64,000 nt of DNA from Cyanobacteria bacterium REEB446 (GTDB lineage: Bacteria > Cyanobacteriota > Vampirovibrionia > LMEP-6097). Below, one piece after another: positions 58,359-64,000 of this stretch (positions are counted from its first letter, which is position 1; the number at the start of each line of letters is the position of its first letter). Below the pieces are notes generated by a model. It searched no databases, was not told the origin of the DNA, and saw nothing but the letters and a program-made list of their open reading frames with translations. The translations under genes and the position numbers were made by a program. Where the stretch lies: contig JAGWWP010000001.1 in NCBI GenBank assembly GCA_018970325.1, positions 71,889-135,888 of the forward strand, written 5' to 3'.

Positions 58359-59105
58359 ATGGAGCTTAGGCTTTATACGTGGGATAAAGTAGGGGTCATG
58401 GCTTTATCATTTATAGAACAGCGTATAGCCCAGATGAACAGCTATTTAAAAGGTCTAGAGTCTCAGGTTGAGGCTAAGACTAGAATTTTAGATCAGAAGT
58501 TCGGTGAAAGAGCTAGCTTCGCTAATGTTTTAAATAAATTTACAGATCCTAGTAAGCCAGTGACTTCTAAAACAGAGGGGCACCAGTTTGTAGGTAACAG
58601 TGTTAATGCTGTAAGCCAGAGTGATCTTAATATTCGGCAAGCTGTAAAAAACGCAGATGCTTATAGTCAGCTACCAGAGGGTTTCGAGGATTACATTAAT
58701 ACCACGACCACTGAGCTTGCGACTTACTATAAGGTAGATCTTTCACCTAATTTAGTAAAAAGCGTTATTAAACAGGAATCGGGTTTCGATCCTAATGCGA
58801 AAAGTGCGGTGGGGGCAGAAGGGCTGATGCAGCTTATGCCAGGAACTGCACGCGATATGGGTGTTTTTAACAGTTGGAATCCTTATCAGAATGTTAAAGG
58901 TGGTGTTAAATATTTAGCTCAGATGTTAAGTCGTTTCGATGGAAATGTTCAGAAGGCACTAGCGGCTTATAACGCGGGGCCAGAAGCCGTGGCGAAATAT
59001 AAAGGCATTCCACCTTATAGTGAAACTAAAAATTATGTCAGTACCATTATGAAAGATTACTTAAAACGTGAAAATGGTTACGAAAATATTGATTTGACAG
59101 GTTGA
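58359..59105 (+). CDS. Lytic transglycosylase (SLT domain)
   Basis: VKSVIKQESGFDPNAKSAVGAEGLMQLMPGTARDMGV, GGVKYLAQMLSRF, ALAAYNAGPEAV. Confidence 0.92.
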   Translation: MELRLYTWDKVGVMALSFIEQRIAQMNSYLKGLESQVEAKTRILDQKFGERASFANVLNKFTDPSKPVTSKTEGHQFVGNSVNAVSQSDLNIRQAVKNADAYSQLPEGFEDYINTTTTELATYYKVDLSPNLVKSVIKQESGFDPNAKSAVGAEGLMQLMPGTARDMGVFNSWNPYQNVKGGVKYLAQMLSRFDGNVQKALAAYNAGPEAVAKYKGIPPYSETKNYVSTIMKDYLKRENGYENIDLTG

Positions 59106-59128
59106 AATTGGCTACAATTTAATTTCTG

Positions 59129-59698
59129 ATGTCAAAAAGAATAAGTTTTTTAGTCTTAGCGTTCGTAATGTTTACGAGTTTTGCTTGTACTGGTCCTAAA
59201 GCGGATTTAGGTTCTATAGTTACTTTTGACTACACTGGTACTTTTAAGAAGTCTGGTGAAGAGTTTGATACCACTAAAGGTAAAAAACCACTTGAGGTCG
59301 TTATCGGTAATAAACAGTTATTAAAAGCGTTTGAAGATAAATTACTAGGTATGCGTAAAGGTTCTAGTAAGTCTTTTGTACTTAAGCCAGAAGAGGCTTA
59401 TGGTGCTCGTGATCCTAAGAAAGTTGTAGAAATTGAGAGAGATAAAAGATTTACTGGTGTAGAGCTTAAAAACGGTTCTACTATCTATGCTGTAAATAAA
59501 GATGCTAAAGGTAATAATGTTTCTACTCCACTAAAAATAGTTAGTTTTACTGATTCTAAAGTGACTATCGACTATAATCACCCGCTTGCTGGCGAGGAAT
59601 TAAAGTTTAAAGTTAAAGTAGTCGATGTTAAGCCTTTCGATGATAGAACTAAAGTTCTTACTCAAGCTGATCTTGATGCTGCTAAGGCTAAGAAGTAA
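59129..59698 (+). CDS. FKBP-type peptidyl-prolyl isomerase (SlyD-like), probable lipoprotein
   Basis: Signal peptide ending SFACTG, VTFDYTGTFKKSGEEFDTT, EEAYGARDPKKV, DYNHPLAGEELKFKVKVVDV. Confidence 0.9.
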   Translation: MSKRISFLVLAFVMFTSFACTGPKADLGSIVTFDYTGTFKKSGEEFDTTKGKKPLEVVIGNKQLLKAFEDKLLGMRKGSSKSFVLKPEEAYGARDPKKVVEIERDKRFTGVELKNGSTIYAVNKDAKGNNVSTPLKIVSFTDSKVTIDYNHPLAGEELKFKVKVVDVKPFDDRTKVLTQADLDAAKAKK

Positions 59699-59772
59699 AT
59701 AGTGGTTAATATTTAACAAAAAGCCTTTTTTTGCTGAACGTCTAAAACAAGACTTCAATAATCTGCCGTGAT

Positions 59773-60618
59773 CTATAATTTCTCAGCCTGCATAGTCGAA
59801 AGCCTATCGTATTCTTCACTTAAACTCATAGGTTTATCCTCAAGCTTATGCTGCGATAAAGCGTGTTCTGGAGTGAAATTATCATAAGTGGATTCTTCCA
59901 GCAGTACATCTAGTTTAGTACCAGGTTCCATTCTTACATCATCACGGGTTACTAGTGCTGCTCCTAATACTGCTCCACCAGCTACGACACTGCCAAAGGT
60001 AATAAAGTCTAAAATTTTAGCTATCCCGAAAGTATCATAGGGATTGGTTAAGGCTAAAAAGGCGTAGGCACCACTGCCAGCTACTGTTCCACCGACACCA
60101 GCAGCTACCGCTGCTCGCTTTTTATAACTGTCACCGAAGTTCACTTTTTCACTGTGAGCGATCAGTTCTTTTTGGCGAATTAGACCCTTTATGCTGAGTT
60201 CACGATTTAAATTAGTCTGCGGTATCGCGATGCGGTCGAAATTAATTTCGAGAGTCGGGTTTTTATAAAATTTTCCAGGTTTATCTAATTTAGAAATAAA
60301 GCCGTGCATGAAGCTATTAGTCGGAATTATCACATAATCATTAATAATTACGTCCTGCATGACTTGCACCGTGACTTGATCTCCTTGCTGACTCATACGA
60401 GTATCGACTGGCGTTCTAAGCTCTACAGGGATTTTTAAACCTCGCGGTAAATAATAACCATTAGTTTTTATAAGACCGCCAGAAAGCTTATTCGGGTCCA
60501 CCGTTGGATTTCCTTTGGGCTTGGCGGCAAAACATACAGAGCTTTGCAAGCACGTAAGACTTAGCATCAAAACTATTGATACAAGTTTTCTTTCGTGCTT
60601 TGCTCTGTATTTAAACAT
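59773..60618 (-). CDS. Hypothetical exported protein
   Basis: N-terminal hydrophobic signal (SIVLMLSLTCLQSSVCFAA), 281 aa. Confidence 0.6.
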   Translation of the reverse strand: MFKYRAKHERKLVSIVLMLSLTCLQSSVCFAAKPKGNPTVDPNKLSGGLIKTNGYYLPRGLKIPVELRTPVDTRMSQQGDQVTVQVMQDVIINDYVIIPTNSFMHGFISKLDKPGKFYKNPTLEINFDRIAIPQTNLNRELSIKGLIRQKELIAHSEKVNFGDSYKKRAAVAAGVGGTVAGSGAYAFLALTNPYDTFGIAKILDFITFGSVVAGGAVLGAALVTRDDVRMEPGTKLDVLLEESTYDNFTPEHALSQHKLEDKPMSLSEEYDRLSTMQAEKL

Positions 60619-60755
60619 TTATATAGGATTTTTATTCCTTAATTAAAGTCTGCTTTTATAGAGTAAATGAGCTATTTCTTAGGTGAAATTACTGAGTTTG
60701 AAAGTGAATTTATTTAACATGGCTTTAAACGTGGTATATTACACTTATACTCAAA

Positions 60756-62090
60756 ATGGAAGACTACTCGTCTTTACTTTTAATTCTCGGGATTATTCTT
60801 CTCAATGGTACATTCGTTGCAGCGGAATTTGCGATAGCTAGACTGAGAAAGTCACAAGTAGACCACATCGTAAACTCTCGAAACCCTAAAAATCTGCCGA
60901 AATTAGCGGCAGCAAAAATTTTACAAAAAATATTAGGGAATATAAATGATTATATCTCTGCCTGCCAAGTAGGTATTACGGTAGCGAGTTTAGTGTTAGG
61001 TGCATTAGCTGAATCTAAATTAGAGGAGATACTCCTTCCTCATATCTCTCAAATTCAAGATCTAGGTATAGATCCTCATGCTATTTCTTTAGCTTGTGCG
61101 ATAGCTTTGGTGACTTTCGTCCACGTTATAATCGGTGAGTTAATCCCTAAAAATCTAGCTTTAATTAATCCAGAGAAGACTGGTCTGAGATTAGCTTTTT
61201 TCTTAGAATTTATTTACACTATTTTTAAATTACCAGTAATACTTTTAAATTTCTGCTCTAACTCCATTCTTAAGCTAATAGGAATAGACATGGATTCTAC
61301 CGATGCAATTCATTCAGAGGATGAATTGAAGCTGATTCTCAGTACTTCTCAAGAAGAGGGAATTATCGAAGAAGAGGAAGAAAAGCTGATTCAGAATGTG
61401 TTTCAGTTTAACGATACTATCGCTAGAGATGTAATGCGCCCGAGAACAGATATGATCTGTATTGAGGCTGGTATTAGTATCGAAGAAGCGATGAAGATTA
61501 CTAATAATTATCCTTTTTCAAAATTTCCAGTATTTCAGGAAAGATTAGATAAAATCATTGGCTATGTCAGTATTAAAGAGATGCTGCGTGCCTATGAACG
61601 AGGTGGGGTGCATGATCCTCTAGAGTCTATCGTAAAAGAAGTTTTAAAAGTTCCTGATGGAATGTACATTATAGATTTAATGTCGATGATGCAGCAGAAG
61701 AAAAAGCAGATAGCGATTCTTATTGATGAGTATGGTGGTACTAGTGGATTAGTTACTATTGAAGATATAGTTGAAGAGGTCTTCGGTGAAATTAGTAACG
61801 AGTTTGAGGATCACTCACAGGTTCCTTTACTGGAACTCACGAAAGGTGTTTATAAAGTAGATGGTAAGCTAACTCTCAGGGAAATTAATGAGGAACTTGG
61901 TTCTGAATTTGAGTCTGAGCATTATGATACTATCGGTGGTTTCATTTACGGTCTTTTAGGTACTGACCCTGTAATCGGCGCCCAGTTAGAGGCGAACGGT
62001 TTTATATTAGAAGTATTAGAATGCCGTGATAATAGGGTACTGAAAGTTAAAATAAGCCAAAAAAAAACTGACATTGTGCCAGTAGAGTGA
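60756..62090 (+). CDS. Hemolysin/CorC-family (CNNM plus CBS) membrane protein
   Basis: GTFVAAEFAIARLRKSQV, VMRPRTDMICIEAG, LIDEYGGTSGLVTIEDIVEEVFGEI. Confidence 0.92.
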   Translation: MEDYSSLLLILGIILLNGTFVAAEFAIARLRKSQVDHIVNSRNPKNLPKLAAAKILQKILGNINDYISACQVGITVASLVLGALAESKLEEILLPHISQIQDLGIDPHAISLACAIALVTFVHVIIGELIPKNLALINPEKTGLRLAFFLEFIYTIFKLPVILLNFCSNSILKLIGIDMDSTDAIHSEDELKLILSTSQEEGIIEEEEEKLIQNVFQFNDTIARDVMRPRTDMICIEAGISIEEAMKITNNYPFSKFPVFQERLDKIIGYVSIKEMLRAYERGGVHDPLESIVKEVLKVPDGMYIIDLMSMMQQKKKQIAILIDEYGGTSGLVTIEDIVEEVFGEISNEFEDHSQVPLLELTKGVYKVDGKLTLREINEELGSEFESEHYDTIGGFIYGLLGTDPVIGAQLEANGFILEVLECRDNRVLKVKISQKKTDIVPVE

Positions 62091-62144
62091 GCGTGGTGCA
62101 GAAATTGAAGTTTGCGAGCAGTCCTCTCATGTTAAAATTCAAGC

Positions 62145-62561
62145 ATGGTTATTACGGTATACGCCGCCCTCCTAGGCTTTTGGTATATTTTCTTAGTCTC
62201 TCAAGTTATTAGAGTGCGTATGAGTATTAAAGGGAAAGTTCAGGGACCTGAAAGCAAGAATTTAGCTTATGCTGTAAAAGCACATGCGAATTTTTCTGAA
62301 TATGTTCCATTGCCTTTAATTCTTTTAATCCTTCTTGAAATGCAGGAGCCGAACATGATTTATTTTAATGTTCTTGCTGGATTGCTCTGTATATCAAGGA
62401 TTTTACATTCCATTAGTTTACTTTTCGTAGAGAAGATTTTAAATACTACGAAATTAAGAATGCTCGCCACGGCTCTGACTATAATAGTCGTTCTGATAAC
62501 AGCTTTTAGTAATATAGTTCTTTATTTTATAACAGGTGACTCTGTTGTAAACCCGCTTTAA
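62145..62561 (+). CDS. MAPEG-family membrane protein
   Basis: YAVKAHANFSEYVPLPLILLILLE, NVLAGLLCISRILHSI. Confidence 0.8.
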   Translation: MVITVYAALLGFWYIFLVSQVIRVRMSIKGKVQGPESKNLAYAVKAHANFSEYVPLPLILLILLEMQEPNMIYFNVLAGLLCISRILHSISLLFVEKILNTTKLRMLATALTIIVVLITAFSNIVLYFITGDSVVNPL

Positions 62562-62589
62562 GGCGCCCTTTTAGAAGTCGTTTCAATTT

Positions 62590-63405
62590 ATGGATATTAA
62601 TTTCACTAAAACTTTATCGAAGGAAGCTCCTGGTTCTCCTTTCGTGATGGAAACCACTCTGGATGGTAGTTCTACTTATAAAAATCTTGAATATAATGAG
62701 ACATATCACTCTAGTATAGGGGCTTATACAGAAGCTTTATACAAGCATGTGCTGGCTTGTAAATTAGATGAGCTTGCGAATTCTTTCCTTGCGGAGACCT
62801 CTGTGGAACCTGCAATTTTAAGTTTTCCAGTAATAAGAATTCTAGATGTCTGCTTCGGTCTTGCTTATAATTCAGGTGTCGCTATTCAAAAAATATGGGA
62901 GATAAACCCTGCTCAAAGAATAGAGATAATAGGTTTAGAAAATGATGCGGCAATTATCGCAGAACTGCCAAATATAGAAGTACCTGATGATTATATATTT
63001 ATTAAAGACTCAATTATGAAGCCGCTTGCAGAGCAAGCGAAGGAATTATTAGCTCATTCTGACGGTGGAATGCATATCGGTGAACTGAGTTTAATTACAG
63101 AGAAACTCAATATAAGGATTTTAATAGATGACGCTCGTCATGCAGTTACTGGGCTCGAAGATGATTATTTCGATGCGGTTTTTTTTGACCCCTTTAGTCC
63201 AAAAACTTGTCCAGTATTATGGGCAGAGGAATTTATCGCAGGGGTAGTTAGTAAAGCTAAGCCTAAAGCCTATATCTCGACGTATAGCTCCGCGCGTATA
63301 GCCAAAGATAATTTTAGTAAGGCAGGCTGTGAGCTGCTTGAAGGGCCTAAATTAAATCGCCGTAATGGGGGAGTATTAGCTAGGAAAAAAGAGCCTAGCT
63401 GTTAG
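62590..63405 (+). CDS. MnmC-like tRNA 5-methylaminomethyl-2-thiouridine methyltransferase domain protein
   Basis: SSTYKNLEYNETYHSSIGAYTEALYKHV, ILDVCFGLAYNSGVAI, YFDAVFFDPFSPKTCPVLWAEEF. Confidence 0.85.
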   Translation: MDINFTKTLSKEAPGSPFVMETTLDGSSTYKNLEYNETYHSSIGAYTEALYKHVLACKLDELANSFLAETSVEPAILSFPVIRILDVCFGLAYNSGVAIQKIWEINPAQRIEIIGLENDAAIIAELPNIEVPDDYIFIKDSIMKPLAEQAKELLAHSDGGMHIGELSLITEKLNIRILIDDARHAVTGLEDDYFDAVFFDPFSPKTCPVLWAEEFIAGVVSKAKPKAYISTYSSARIAKDNFSKAGCELLEGPKLNRRNGGVLARKKEPSC

Positions 63406-63449
63406 CACTGTTGCCAAAGCCTTGAACTTGCACGTTTGGCAAGCGTGCT
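63404..63449 (-). repeat. Hairpin sharing the 19 bp core of the repeat family (copy F), at the mnmC-like stop codon
   Basis: Minus: agcacgcttgccaaACGTGCAAGTTCAAGGCTttggcaacagtgct; 63418-63436 is identical to guaA aacgtgcaagttcaaggct. Confidence 0.6.
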
Positions 63450-63462
63450 GATTAGTAGGTGG

Positions 63463-64000
63463 TTATTCCCAATCATCAACGATTACGCCTTTAGCATAAT
63501 CAGTCGCACGGGTTTCAAAGAAATTAGCATGCTCTTTTCCGTTAACCATGAGGTTCATCCAAGGTAGAGGATTCTCTTTAATATCATAAAGTCCGTCTAG
63601 ACCTAGGTCTGAAAGTCTTTTATTTGCTATGTATTTTAAATACTTCTTAACATCCTCTGGCTGTAAGCCTTCTACTGATCCTAAAGTGAAACAAGTATCG
63701 ACGAAATTATTTTCTAAGCGAATCATTTCATCGCAGGCTTTATAAATTTCATCTTTAAATTCAGGAGTCCAGATTTCAGGATTTTCTTTAATGAACTGTC
63801 TAAATAAAGCACAGACACCTTCTGAATGTAGTGACTCATCACGAATAGACCAAGTGATGATCTGCCCGACATTCTTTAATAATCCACGTCTTGGGAAATT
63901 CATTAGGATAGCGAAGCTCGCAAATAATGCGATCCCTTCCATAAATCCACCAAATACAGCTAGGTTTTTAGCTATTTCGTGTTTACTTTCCGTTTTAAAG
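63463..64000 (-). CDS. nrdB: Ribonucleotide-diphosphate reductase beta subunit, N-terminal part beyond window
   Basis: Reading frame continues upstream of the track ATG (…AKNLAVFGGFMEGIALFASFAILMNFPRRGLLKNVGQIITWSIRDESLHSEGVCALF). Confidence 0.9.
   Translation of the reverse strand, partial: FKTESKHEIAKNLAVFGGFMEGIALFASFAILMNFPRRGLLKNVGQIITWSIRDESLHSEGVCALFRQFIKENPEIWTPEFKDEIYKACDEMIRLENNFVDTCFTLGSVEGLQPEDVKKYLKYIANKRLSDLGLDGLYDIKENPLPWMNLMVNGKEHANFFETRATDYAKGVIVDDWE

Noticed and set aside
62090-62125. gtgcagaaattgaagtttgcgagcagtcc after the CorC-like stop, similar to cgcagaaattggagttccgcagcagtgc
   Set aside because: Possible decayed repeat copy, but too short and diverged to claim without a statistical alignment.
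1-64000. CRISPR arrays, rRNA genes, prophage modules
   Set aside because: No regularly spaced repeats, rRNA signatures or phage structural genes were seen.

Overview
The window is a 64 kb chromosomal segment of a low-GC bacterium, mostly housekeeping genes: rnpA-rpmH, kdsB, rpoB-rpoC1-rpoC2, ftsY, smpB, fabG-acpP-hemL, guaA-guaB3, ndk, rpsP, two 2-oxoacid:ferredoxin oxidoreductase operons, aguA/aguB and an nrdB fragment. The cyanobacterial-style rpoC1/rpoC2 split, with a large insert in rpoC2, suggests a cyanobacterial or non-photosynthetic relative (Melainabacteria-like). That placement is inferred. The strongest unusual signal is a dispersed ~120 bp palindromic repeat family. A full copy lies at 6694-6814. 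A copy is inserted in frame inside guaA (41574-41692) with an extra partial unit beside it. A degenerate second insertion in guaA (42331-42380), an apparent N-terminal extension of KdsB (1660-1694) and truncated copies wedged between convergent stop codons (36050-36108, 63404-63449) appear related. It behaves like the Rickettsia palindromic elements: the same peptide frame (RLRR.NDRSV..HEDHEDDENAE.GV) is kept open in both long copies. Other accessory signals: a 2.35 kb integrase-less island flanked by direct repeats at tRNA-Arg, carrying a membrane protein, an unknown protein and a PIN-like nuclease; a tripartite HipBST-like toxin-antitoxin locus with palindromic operators; two DUF4143/AAA_14 ATPases, each with a perfect palindrome just upstream of its start; a DUF4011-helicase-REase gene (Hhe-like) and a TM-KAP NTPase (Tmn-like) flanking one kor operon; and a candidate structured RNA at 6862-7037. 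All calls were made by eye, with no database searches.
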